A stretch of DNA of 64,000 bases. Origin: Puccinellia tenuiflora. Its lineage: Eukaryota; Streptophyta; Magnoliopsida; Poales; Poaceae. The position numbers and the translations under genes were made by a program. The stretch is from positions 2,139,792-2,203,791 of the forward strand of contig QRDG01000415.1 in NCBI GenBank assembly GCA_012064385.1, read 5' to 3'. Below are positions 12,405 to 22,838 of this stretch, one piece after another. Under the pieces are notes generated by a model. It was not told the DNA's origin, searched no databases, and saw nothing but the letters and a program-made list of their open reading frames with translations. Within the stretch, counting starts at the first letter, position 1. Every line of letters starts with the position of its first letter.

Positions 12405-14599
12405 CTCAGCTATTCTACAACCCATTGTAGAATAACTATTCTACAACACTTTTGAACTTCCCGTGTCATAACTGTGAACTCCACATGCTGTAAATGTGAA
12501 CTTCCTGACGGAACACACTGATTCTCCACATTCACCGGAAAATTTTCTAGTGCGATTTTTGATCCGCTTATCGGAATGATGCATATGATATACCGTTGGA
12601 TAGCTATCGAAATTACGAAACTTTTTCATATTCACAGGTTTTCAAAATTAGTTACGGTTTTTAAAGAATTTCATATATACGAACACTTTTTTCCGCGACC
12701 GTACAGTATTTTGGTCGCCATTTGCAAACCGTTAATCGGATTGACGCAAATGATACGCCGTTGGAAAGCTATGAAAAATCGGCAACTTTGTTATCTCACG
12801 CATTTTTTCGAAATTCCTTACGGTTTAAGAGCAGTTTTAAATATACATAATTGTGTTGTTTTAGAATTCTCATATTTTCTGAACTTCCCACTTCACAACA
12901 CTGAACTTCTTCCGAACACATAAGTGAACTTCTAAAATTGTCCGAAGGTTTTTAAAGAATTTTAAATATAATAACACTATTTTCGCGACTGTACCGTATT
13001 TTGATCACCATTTGCAAACCGTTAATCGGATTGATGCAAATGATACGCCGTTGGAAAGCTATGAAAAATCCGCAACTTTGTTATCTCAGGCATGTTTTCA
13101 AAATTCCATACGGTTTAAGAGCAGTTTCAAATATACATAATTCTGTTGTTTTAGAATTCTCGTTTTTTCTGGACTTTCAAAGAATCCGAAGTGGACTACT
13201 AAAGATTTTTAAGTGAACTTCCATTTCCTATTATTTTTTTGAACTGAGTTTTTTGTACACGGTGAACTTCTAAAATTCATCACATGTGAATTTCATTTTA
13301 CAAAAAAAATGAACCTTTTTTACACAGGAATGAATTTGATTTTTTTTTTTGAAGTGAACTTTTTGAGAAGTTGAAGTGAACTTTTTAAAAATAGTGGTGT
13401 TTTTAACCTAGTTTAGTGAACTTCTGTTTCTTTAAAGTGAGTCATTTTTTATAGGTGAACTTCTAAAATTCGTCATGCAAACTTCATTTTTTACAAAAAT
13501 GTGAATACACTTTTTATGACAAAAAACATCTCTTAAAAAGTAAAAGAATTTTCTAGGAATATTTTTTATGAACTTCGGGGTGACAAACAAGTGAACTTTT
13601 GCAATAACGAGTTGAATCGTTCAAGTAAAAAAAAACTATACTTGCAAAACAAATGGCCAAAAGTGGGCATCCATTTTTCTATGTCTGAACTTCTATCGCC
13701 TCGATCCAGCCACGCACCGAGTTCACTGACCCCTGCAGCTGATGTATCTTTCTTTTTTTACTGAACTTCCATAGCTGACCAAATGAACCTTTTCACAGGA
13801 AAATTGTGAACCTCACAATCGGAAAACAACTACAAATCGATGCGAGTGGCGCGTCCGTTGAAGGTTGCCCGCTGCTGTGGAGGCTGGCGACGACGGCCTT
13901 GCGCGGTAGACAGCCGACGACCGCGTGGGGGAACCTACCCGCAGCAAGCAGGAGGTGCTCGGGGCCGGCGCGCCGTGCGTGGGGAACCTACCGGCGGCGA
14001 TCGGGAGGGGCTCGCGGAGCTCCACTCGTCGACGAGCAAGAGGGGCTTGGGAACGACACGCGGGCGTCCACCTGCCGGCAAGCAGTGGGGGCTTGGGGGC
14101 CGCGCGCGGAGGTCCTCCCGGCGGCGAGCATGAGGGTCTCGGGGATGGCGTGCAGGGTCCTCCCATCGGCGAGGGGTGGGGGGTCGACGGGCACCGCAGC
14201 GCGTGGGGGTCGCCGGCCAGGCCGGTGCCCGGAAGAAGGCCGCTCGGTGGCCGGGATCCGCGATGGGTGGGCGCGCCAGAGGGAGGTGGAGGGCGGGCGC
14301 GCCGGCGGGAGGCAGAGGTCGGGTGCGCCGGCGGAAGGCGAAGGGCGGGCGCGCCGGAGGAGTGGGAGGGCGGTGCACCGGTGGGAGGCGGAGGGGAGGA
14401 CGTCAGTGGGGTAGGAGTCGGGGGTCGTGAGGGATGAAGAAGGCAAGTTCTTAGCAGGGGGTGGATTTGTTTTCGGTTCTGGTGGGGATGGGCGGGGGTG
14501 GGTGGTACATGGGGTGAGTGCGGTAGGTCGTGTACGGTTCGGTATAGAAACCTATCCTAGTTGGTTTCTTAGGGGGTGGGGGTTGTAGAATAGTCCTGC
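12404..14599 (+). mobile_element. (TA)n-anchored module 6
   Basis: The left ~500 bp are nearly identical to module 2: ACTCAGCTATTCTACAACCC, then the palindrome TTGTAGAATAACTATTCTAC, then repeats starting near 12569, 12734 and 13027. The right end carries GGGGGTTGTAGAATAG and TCCTGC, complementary to the left end, though the long palindrome and CTTAAG are degraded. TGAACTT words about 13190-13810; GC-rich block 13840-14540 with ~45-50 bp GCGAGCAGGAGG-type units. High similarity to module 2 suggests a recent relationship. No recognisable protein. Confidence 0.75.
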
Positions 14600-14617
14600 T
14601 ATATATATATATATATA
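14600..14617. repeat. (TA)n microsatellite 7
   Basis: Nine TA units between TAGTCCTGC (right end of module 6) and GGGCAGGACTA (right end of module 7, inverted). The two right-type ends face each other here. Confidence 0.9.
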
Positions 14618-15963
14618 GGGCAGGACTAAACAGGAACCTGCCTTAAGAGATTCCTATTTAGGTTAAACAGGAATCATTCCTATTCCACCAAACCACTGAA
14701 CCGAACCGTCCAAAGAAACAATACCACCCCACCAAACCTACGCGCCACCACGGGCCACCGCCGCCGATCGCCCCCCTGCGCGCCACCGCGGCCCACCGCC
14801 GCCGACCGCCCCCCTGCGCTCCACCGTGGCCTACCGCCGCCGACCGCCTCCCTGCACACCACCGCGGGCCACCGCCGTCGCCCGCCCCCCTGCACGCCAC
14901 CGCGGCCAACCGCCGCCGGCCGCCCCCTCCGCGTCACCGCGGTCCACCCCCACCAGAGCGCCCCCCGCGACAACCACCGTAGGCACGAGCCCGACGAGCT
15001 CCTCTGGCCTCGACTTTTGGGGCCTCCAGCGAGCGCCTGCGTCCTCCCTCGACCTCCTGCTCCACCGGGCGCCTCCGCCTCGACCCGTGCTTCCCGGCGA
15101 GGCGCCCCTGCTTCCCCGCAGCGGGCGGGCCCTGCTCCTCCTGGCGCATCGCCCTTTCTTCCCCGCGTCCGGCGCCCCTGCTCCTGCCCGGCGCGGCGTC
15201 CCTGATGCAAACACCCATGGACTGCTTCAAGCCGATGTGCGAACCTTTTTTTATATGACCCTGATGCAAACTACTGCGTGTGATGTAACTAGTGCTGGTG
15301 ATGTACATTATCAATTCTGTGCTGTTTGAACTACTCTGCTCTCTGTACAAAAAAATTGCTGCAAGTTTCATAAAAACCTAAAAAGAAGGTTCATAAAGTA
15401 CGAAATGAAGGTTCATAAAGATTACAACATTGGTTCACTTCCACTGCTAGTTTTGCAGTTCACTTCATCCACTGATAATCACCGATTTGACCTGTTTTTT
15501 CTTTTATTTTTCTTACTTCGGATCTGAGCTGGTATGTGAACTGCTTTTTTTAGTAAGAGGTTCATAAAGTTTAAATAACGGTTCACTTTATGAATTTTTA
15601 AAGTTCAGAAAAAAAGTTCAGGAAAAAAAGTTCACTTCGTGTTCCGACTGAAGGTTCACATGTCATTCGCGAGAAGGTTCACTTGGTAAAGAAAAAAAGT
15701 TCATTTGCAATTGCGAAAAAAAGTTCACCTCGTTCCGGAAAAATATTCAGGAAAAAGTTCACTTCATGTTCCGTCTGAAGGTTCACATGTCATGAGCGAG
15801 AAGGTTCAGTTGGTACAGAAAAAAGTTCATGTGCAATATGCAATTTCGTGGGTTCCGTCATAAGGTTCACATGATGTAGCGTTAAGGTTCACTTAGCATA
15901 TCCGAGAAGGTTCAGAAAGTTCCTGTTTAGCTTAAACAGGAATAGGTTCCTTTTTAGCTGAGT
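14618..15963 (-). mobile_element. (TA)n-anchored module 7, inverted
   Basis: Read on the minus strand it has the standard order: ACTCAGCTAAAAAGGAACC at 15963, the palindrome CCTGTTTAAGCTAAACAGG (15926-15945), a TGAACTT field (GTTCAC words on the plus strand, 15230-15930), a GC-rich block (about 14730-15205), the CTTAAG motif (14642-14647) and TAGTCCTGCCC at 14618. The ~165 bp repeats are absent, so it is the shortest module. Its TGAACC/CAGACGGAACATGAA unit matches module 5 closely. The inversion of every asymmetric part together confirms that the module is one unit. Confidence 0.7.
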
Positions 15964-15976
15964 TATATATATATAT
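15964..15976. repeat. (TA)n microsatellite 8
   Basis: Short TA tract at the right edge of the module chain, 45 bp upstream of the CACTA transposase coding region. Confidence 0.85.
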
Positions 15977-18900
15977 GGTTCTAATAATTATATTATTTGT
16001 TCTACACCGTACAGGCGATAATGGTCACTTTGAGCGAACGTGTGGTGAATAGATACTTGAGGCACGCGACGGAAGACATGTTACGGAATAATCGCAAAAT
16101 GATACAATGTCCGTATTGAATATGCAGACTAAAGGGCGGCCTCGACCCCTTTAGCGAACATTTGCTGGAGCACCTTCTCAGGCGTGGTTTCATGGAGGGG
16201 CACACTCAGTGGATAAGTGATGATGAAGATGATAACGAAATCCATGGGGCGGCGGCAGGAAATGATCAGGACGGGCAGCAGGTCAATGATGACAACGAGG
16301 TGCAAGAAGATGATCAAGAGCCTGCTCATCCGACACATGATATATATGCTGGAGAAGATAGTGATGAACAACACGTAATAGAGGAAGACGAGGACACGCG
16401 GGCACCGCTAACTTCAGTCGTGCGGGAACCTCATCTCAAAGAACTGCTTCTCAAGATCTAACCCCAGATCTGCTGCAAGAGAGCAATCTAAGCTGGGCAA
16501 CTAGAGATAGACTCGAATACTCCGTTGTATCCAGATTGCGAACCGGATGACTCCCGCTTGAAAGTAGCGCTCGATGTTCTGCAGATGAAGGCAAGATACA
16601 AATGGAGCGACGTAAGCCTTGACACAAGTCTGCAATACTGGCAGAGCAAGCTTCCGAAGGAGAACACGTGTCCTAAAAGTTGTGACGAGGCCAAGAAAAT
16701 CGTCTGCCCCTTTGATTTACCGCACGAAAAATACCCAGTGCGCATCAATGACTGCTACATTTTTCGGGAAGGGGACGCAGACAAGACCACATGTCCGGTG
16801 TGCAAGGCTGCTCCATACAAGAAAGGGAGGAATAAAGCTCCTCGAAAAGTTGTGTGGTACTTTCCGCTCATTCCCCTTCTGTAGTGCTATTTCACGGACC
16901 ACAAGGAAGCAAAGCTCATGCGCTGATACGCGGAGAGAAGGGAGAAAGTTCTAAAAGATCCAGGGCGGAATGAAAAGGTAAATCTGACACACCCTTCGGA
17001 TGCATGCCAGTGGAAAGCATTAGACGATGAATATCCAATTTTCGGGGCAAAGCCAAGGAACATTAGGTTGGGTGCGAGCACCGCTGGGCTCAATCCGTTT
17101 GGCAACCAGATCAGCACACATAGCACCTGGCCCGTGTTCGGATGGATATACAACCTCCCGCCCTGGCTGTGCATGAAGAGGAAGGACATACACATGAGCA
17201 TGCTCATTCAAGGGCCGAAACAACTGGGCATCGACATCCATTTGTATCTGAAGCTACTGAAAGATGAGCTACACACGTTATGGGAGGAAGGCGGGGTCAA
17301 CACATGGGACGCCCTCGCAGAAGAATATTTTCCTATGAGGGCCGCCTTGTTCTGTACGGTGCACGACTTGTCCGGTTACGGATACGTTTCAGGCCAGGTG
17401 TGCCACGAACATAACGGATGTGTGTGGTGCATGGATGACCCGATGTTTCACCAGCTCCAGAAAGATCCCGGGTCTTCGAAAACCGTCTACATCGGCCATC
17501 GAAAGTGGCTACAGATTAAAGACTGGTGGAGAAGGCATGGAGACCGTTTCAACGGCCAAGATAAGCTCCAGGGACCTCCAGGTAAGAGGTGCGGTGAAGA
17601 AATATATGATTTGCTGAATGAATGGGAAGAGTGCCCTTGGCCATGAAAGAAGCAAAAGGCACCAAAACCACTCCTGGATGCATGGAAAACGAGGTCCGTA
17701 TTTTGGGACTTGCCGTACTGGCCCATCCCTCGGTATGCCTCATTGCCTTGATCTAATGCATATCACGAAGAATGTGTTCAAGAGTCTGTTTGGCAATCTG
17801 CTCAACATGCCGGAGAGGACGAAAGATGGGCCGAAAGCAAGAACCGACCTGATACATCTGGGTGTCCGGGAAGAGCTTCGGGGAGGACGCCCGGCTGATC
17901 ATGACCAGTCGAAAGAGGAGACGGACAGTCCCAGGGCAAAAGCATTAAGAGGAACGACTATTACTGCCCCCCTCCTGCTTCACTGTAAGTCCAAACGAGA
18001 TCGAACAATTGATCAAGTGCCTTCTAGGAGTGAAAGTGCCTTTGGGTTACTCAGGGCTAATAAGCAGATTTTTAGACCCGTAGAAACAAAAGTTCAGCGG
18101 GATGAAGTCTCATGACTGTCACGTGATGATGACGTAGATACTTCCAATTGTGATCCGAGAGATAATGGACAAGTATGTCCGTGCAACCCTTTTTGGCCGC
18201 TGTAACTTCTTCGACGTGATCTCCCGAAAGTCATTCACCGGGAAGCAACTCTCAAGGCTGCAGGAAGAGAACGTCGTGATACTATGCGAGCTTGAGATGT
18301 ACTTCCCGCCCGCATTCTTTGACATCTGTGTGCATCTGTTGGTCCATATCGTGAATGATATCATCCATCTCAGGCCGTTGCTCCAGCACAACATGATGCC
18401 GTTCGAAAGGATGAATGGGGTCATCAAAGGATTCGTTCGTAATAGGGCCCATCCGGATGGAAGCATCGTTCAGGGCTTTCACACCGAAGAGTGCACCTCT
18501 TTCTGTACGAATTTTCTGGACATGGAGGACCCTGTTGGTTTGCCCGGAAACAAGCACATTGGCAAGCTCGATGGAGCAGGTCACAAAAATGGCCGGAGGA
18601 AGTTGCATGTGTACCACGCTTGTCGACGCACCGATTTTAACAGGGTAAACTTAGTGGCTCTCCAAAACATTCAAATCGTTGATACTTGGGTGGAAAAGCA
18701 CAAGAGCCTGATTGAGAAGAAGTACACTGACCAGGGCAAGCGGAGGATAGAAGGAGAAATAATCATAGAGCACAACTCCTCTTTCTTGCGTTGGTTCAAA
18801 GATGAGCTTGACGCTCCACCCCCAACAGCTAGTGCGGAAGCTAAACTCTTATACGTCTTGTCACGTGGCCCCACCCCCAACCTCGCGACATTTCAAGCAT

Positions 18901-19463
18901 ATCATATCAATGGGTTCACTTTCTACATGGAGCAAAAGGACAAAACTTCGGATAATCAAAACTCAGGGGTAACGATGAAATCATACACCGGTGACAAATG
19001 TTGAGATACTATGGAAGGATTGAGGAGATCTGGGAGCTTAACTACTCTGGAGAGATGGTGCCGATGTTCCGTGTCAGATGGGCTAGGATGTCGACCATCC
19101 AAAAAGAAGACCAATACTTCACCACCATTGTTATACCCGAAGCCGGCACTTCATCAAGCACGAATATCACCGCGCAAAATGAGCCATTGGTACTCGCGAA
19201 GAACATCTCCCAATGCTTCTTCATAACCGACCCGTCATGGCCTAGCAGTGTCGTTGTGAGGAGAGGCAAAAGAAACATCATCGGAATGCACGGTGTCGCC
19301 AATGAGGATGAGTTCGACATGTTCGGCGACCCAAATATTGACGATGATCAAGATGATGATGTCGTTTCTTGGAGCACGGACATCGGGAGTAAAGGATACC
19401 CCCTTTTTAGGTTAGGTATGGGGCGCGGAGGAGGCTGGGAAACGACTTCCGCCGGGGGAACGC
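15977..19463 (+). mobile_element. CACTA (En/Spm) element body, truncated
   Basis: This is the piece of a CACTA-superfamily DNA transposon that carries the transposase gene. The left terminus is not visible; the module chain separates it from 1-1256, which may be its 5' part. The right part is cut at 19463 by the LTR of the Tat-type gypsy element. I could not find its terminal CACTA repeats in the window. Confidence 0.7.
16021..19450 (+). pseudogene. TNP2-like CACTA transposase pseudogene
   Basis: The conceptual product contains, in order, a transposase-associated N-terminal region (16021-16200, with the CPY...C zinc-ligand remnant), an acidic linker, the Transposase_21/TNP2 core (about 16520-17930, with STHSTWPVFGWIYNLPPWLC and HMSMLIQGPKQLGIDI), a DUF4218 region (about 17950-18600, with LEMYFPPAFFDICVHL) and a DUF4216 region (about 18995-19180, YYGRIEEIWEL). 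These are family-level recognitions. The start at 16021 follows a possible splice acceptor (ACCGTACAG). It is broken by a TGA at 16117, a TAA at 16459, stops near 16882 and 16924, a TGA near 17644, a shift near 17700 and TAGs near 18080-18135. It cannot make a full transposase. The 3' end is lost at the gypsy insertion. Confidence 0.9.
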
Positions 19464-20108
19464 TGTCTAAGCTCGAGATCTACGTACAAGCATGCACCGT
19501 AGAGACACAAGGAGTTTACCCAGGTTCAGGCCGCCCGGAGGCTAACAGCCCTACTCCTGCATGTCTGGATTGAGTGGTATATCATAGTGAGGCTTACAGG
19601 GGTGGTTGCGGGTGCGAACCAGGGAGGTGTCGCTGGAGGTTGAAGACGAGCAGATCCTGGCTGTCCCCCCGTGGCGCCTCCTCTTCTTGGCGCCCAAGTC
19701 TTCTAGGAGCTTCCAGCCGGGGCTGGCAAGCTTATCTTCTTCACGCGTGCGGGGGTGGGCTCCCGGGGATGAGCCTGGCCTCCTATCGGGCGTCGGGGTC
19801 CCCGGGACCTTCGCGTCGTCTACCGGGTTGAAGGGGGCCCCGGGCGGTCCCCTGGTCCTTAGTCGTGGTTGTCGATGCTGTGCCTGTCCTGTCGTCGTGG
19901 GGCAGATGGGGGCCCCATCTGCCAGTCTTGAGCCTTGTCCTTGCTTGCCTTCTTGGTGGGCCCACTTTGACCGCATCAGGGGAACCCCATGTTCCACTTT
20001 TGCGACAGTAGCCCTCGGGCATAGTCCCAGCAGCCACGCCCTTCTGCCGCCGGGGCTATGACCAAAAAAGAGTCAAAGTGGGTCCCCGGCGTCAGGTCTT
20101 GACTATCA
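19464..20108 (-). repeat. 3' LTR of the Tat-type gypsy element
   Basis: Plus-strand boundaries are TGTCTAAGCTCG at the left and GACTATCA at the right, so on the minus strand it starts TGATAGTC and ends TTAGACA, a proper TG...CA LTR of 645 bp. To its right, the minus strand carries the purine-rich GGATGGGATG as a likely polypurine tract. The partner LTR is outside the window, so the boundaries are inferred from sequence only. Confidence 0.6.
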
Positions 20109-20209
20109 CATCCCATCCATCAGTGAGTAAAGTTTTGGAGTTATCCACTTGGGGGAATAACTGCATCCTCCTCCTCGATTCTCTGAAACGGAGAAGGCGA
20201 GGCGACGGC

Positions 20210-20316
20210 CGTCGAGAGCGCACCCGAGCCTTCTTAAATGCAAGGGCACCCCTCAAAATCTTCAATCGTCTTTGTTCCTCTTCCAACCCCAACCCTCCGC
20301 AGAATCGAGCGTGTCG
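20210..20316 (+). promoter_or_regulatory. possible promoter and leader of the antisense B3-like ORF
   Basis: A TATA-like CTTCTTAAATGC at about 20231 lies some 85 bp upstream of the ATG at 20317, with a C-rich leader between. It faces opposite to the retroelement. Weak evidence from sequence alone. Confidence 0.3.
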
Positions 20317-20889
20317 ATGGCAGGGGCTAAGAGAGGAGTCGGTCGCCCTCGTTCTTCCTCAGCGGCGGCGGATGTGGCCACTGGCAGCCGTGGGAGGGCT
20401 GCCTCTCGAGGTCGAGCGGGGCGCGGTCACGGCGGCGACCGCAGCCGTGGTCGTGGAGGTCATGGTCGTGGAGGCCGCGGGGCAGGAGGTTCTCCGGACC
20501 CTCCCCCGCGGAGGACGACCCACACCAGCTTCCCTCCGCTCGAGTTCGTCATGGATCTGGACAGGAGATTGCGCAGCCAGCTCCATCTTCCGGACTCCTT
20601 CATGGCGGTGGTGGACATGGATGATGGCTGGCCCACCAGTTACTGGCTGTAGGTGGACGGTTGCCCCAACGGCCCCTCCTAGGTCGAAGTGGAGTACACC
20701 GCCGACGACTCCATGCTCCTGGGCAGGGGATGGAAAGCGTTCGCGCGCTCCCGTCACCTCACCCGGGGGCAGTACTTGGCGTTCGAGTACGACGGAGATG
20801 AGACGCTCTCCGTGAAGATCTTCCACGCTGATGGAGGACGCGAGGACTGCTATGCGGAGAGTGACAGCAGCAGCCACAGCAGCTGCTAG
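20317..20889 (+). pseudogene. B3-domain-like ORF, antisense in the gypsy element
   Basis: The reading frame starts at ATG 20317 and stays in phase to 20889, interrupted by TAG at 20650-20652 and 20680-20682. It encodes an Arg/Gly-rich N-terminus (about residues 20-60) and then a region resembling a plant B3 DNA-binding domain, with GWKAFARSRHLTRGQYLAFE and YDGDETLSVKIF, the typical B3 pattern of a trp/aromatic strand, a basic helix and an F-x-Y-D-G turn. An acidic tail follows the third TAG at 20887. B3 proteins are plant transcription regulators. Here the ORF sits between integrase and the 3' LTR on the opposite strand, where Tat-type elements often carry extra antisense ORFs. All three stops are TAG, consistent with CAG decay. 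It could be a captured host gene or a long-standing element gene. Confidence 0.6.
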
Positions 20890-21366
20890 GACGAGGAGGA
20901 CGAGTATGAGGACAAAGAGGACTCCTTCCGCATAAAGGCCGAGAGGAGCCCGCTTCCTTGAGGACGTGGGGACGACACCGAGGCAGGGCCCCCGAAGATG
21001 TCCTTGACCTCCTTCTTGGCGGCCTCGTCGACGTACTTCTGGAAGTAACGCCTTCCGTTGTGCGGCGGTGCTCCCCGTTCGCGTAGGAGCCAAGCTTTCC
21101 TTGTAAAAAGTAGGTCCTTTTGTAGATCTTGAGATGACGTAAGACTTGTACCCTTGTCGCCGCTTGGCCTTCGAATTGAAATGGTGTGAATGAGAATGGT
21201 TTTTTGCAAAACTCGCCCTGATTACTACACCAGTTGTACCGTCGAGGTGCCAGTGGGGAGTGGTAGGCCAATAAAAGGCTATCCAGCCCCCAGCTCCTCG
21301 GCATCTCCTAGCTCATTTCTTCTTCTTGCTCCTTGTTCTCCCTGCCCCTCCATAGACCTCAGAGTC

Positions 21367-21811
21367 ATGTCTGGGGAGGCAGAGATGTCCCTCTCAGGGA
21401 CGTCGACGGCGGAGGCACCCAGGGGAGCTGGGGCCCGCGCTGCTGGAGAGGTGGACGAGGTGGTGTCACGCCTGGCCCTGTCCATGGGCGTCTCGCGCTT
21501 GGCGACTATCTCTGGTCCCGCAGCCCAGGAGGAGGCCCGGGGGCGCACCCTACGCAGGGCTCAGCTTCTGGCTGCCTTGAAGGAGAAAACCACAGGGATA
21601 CCGGGGGCATCCGTGCTCTGGGCCGAACTTGAAGTCATTGAGCAGGTAAGCGTTGTGGCTCCTCCGACACCTCGCTCCTCTTGGGCCTGGTCTAGATCCT
21701 GACCGAACTTGCCCTTTGTCACAGGCGGACAACAATGCCATGAGCGAGGTGGCGGCCGAGGTGCTCTCCCTGCTTCACTGCATGACGCCCGGGCGCGCAG
21801 GAAGGCCATGA
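21367..21811 (+). pseudogene. second antisense ORF with a possible intron
   Basis: An open frame from ATG 21367 ends in a good splice donor, CAG followed by GTAAGC, at 21645/21646. A possible acceptor, GTCACAG, ends at 21724. Removing those 79 bases keeps phase and gives about 121 residues, rich in Ala/Glu, with a probable helical segment (AQLLAALKEKT and ELEVIEQ). I do not recognise a family. The other frame after 21780 also looks peptide-like, so there may be a frameshift. A CAATAAAAGGC motif at about 21271 could be its TATA region. It lies with the B3-like ORF on the strand opposite to pol. Confidence 0.4.
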
Positions 21812-22838
21812 GGCGTCTAAAAATCCCTCCGGGGTCCCTCCCTCTCCCCAGGCGTCCTCGGGAATCGAGAGTTCTCCTGTTGGGCACGAAGAAGACAAGG
21901 GCGCATAGCTAGGAGGTCTAGCCTCGAGCTGGCCTTAGCAGCATACGTTCAACTAGTTGCGAAACCAAATGTAAATTCAGAAATATAATTCAGAATGTAA
22001 ATTCGGATGAATGCAACCCTAGACTCAACTCCCGGGGTCATTTCCCAAATCTTCACTTGCACTAACGCGCTGTCAGGTTTTCAGAGGAGGCCTCTTAGGT
22101 GCCAAGCATTCTACCTCTGCACGGTAGATGTACCCCTAAGTAGGACTATATCTTCCGGGAGTCCTTCACCACTGTCCTCGGGTACTAGGCCAGAGGGAAA
22201 CAGACCGTTCGCCGGGGTGGTCGCATACCCCCGCAAAGGCTCTCATCAACCGTCAAGCATGCGCAGGTCGATGGTATATTGACTCCGAGCGAGATAGTAT
22301 GCCTAAGTGCAAGATGTTGATGCAAAGACTTATCTGTTTTCCTGCCGTGTCCTCGATCCATCCCGTCCTTCCCGGGTATCCAACTCCTTGGTCGCGCCCC
22401 GCCATCTGATCCTGTCCCGGGAAGGAGCTGCACACAGCAAACTTTCAGTAGGAAAAGAAAGGACCCTCTCTCCTATCATGCTAGCGCGTTATCCGAAGCA
22501 AACCGCAAGCATAGTTGGTAGTACATTTCTGTGGTGAATTTCGTCTCACTATAGCACTGCCCGATTCCTCCTTTCCGCGGATGTACGGCATGATCGGACG
22601 GCAGTGCCTTGTCCGTGAGGCCACTCGCGGAGCTTCTACCCGTCAGCCACCGGCACATACCAGCCCCCTGCTTACGGGTTGCTAAGGATAACACGCTTGC
22701 ATGTAAGGATTGAGGCTCACGGAAAATTGAAATAACTTATCTTTTATTCCCTTGGTGACGATTCTTACACCCTATTACAGAAAACTAGCCCCCAGGGCGT
22801 GCTTTAATGGATCCAATGTTTACGATTCATGTTCGTAA
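21812..22838. other. non-coding region between integrase and the antisense ORFs
   Basis: Mixed composition with no ORF above chance and no recognisable RNA. It is part of the 3' region of the Tat-type gypsy element. Confidence 0.6.

Noticed and set aside
17068..19573. Several separate genes in 16162-19573
   Set aside because: The ORFs are consecutive parts of one broken TNP2-type transposase gene.
22007..22694. ORFs of 70-90 codons between integrase and antisense ORFs
   Set aside because: Short, overlapping on both strands, no domain or codon pattern.
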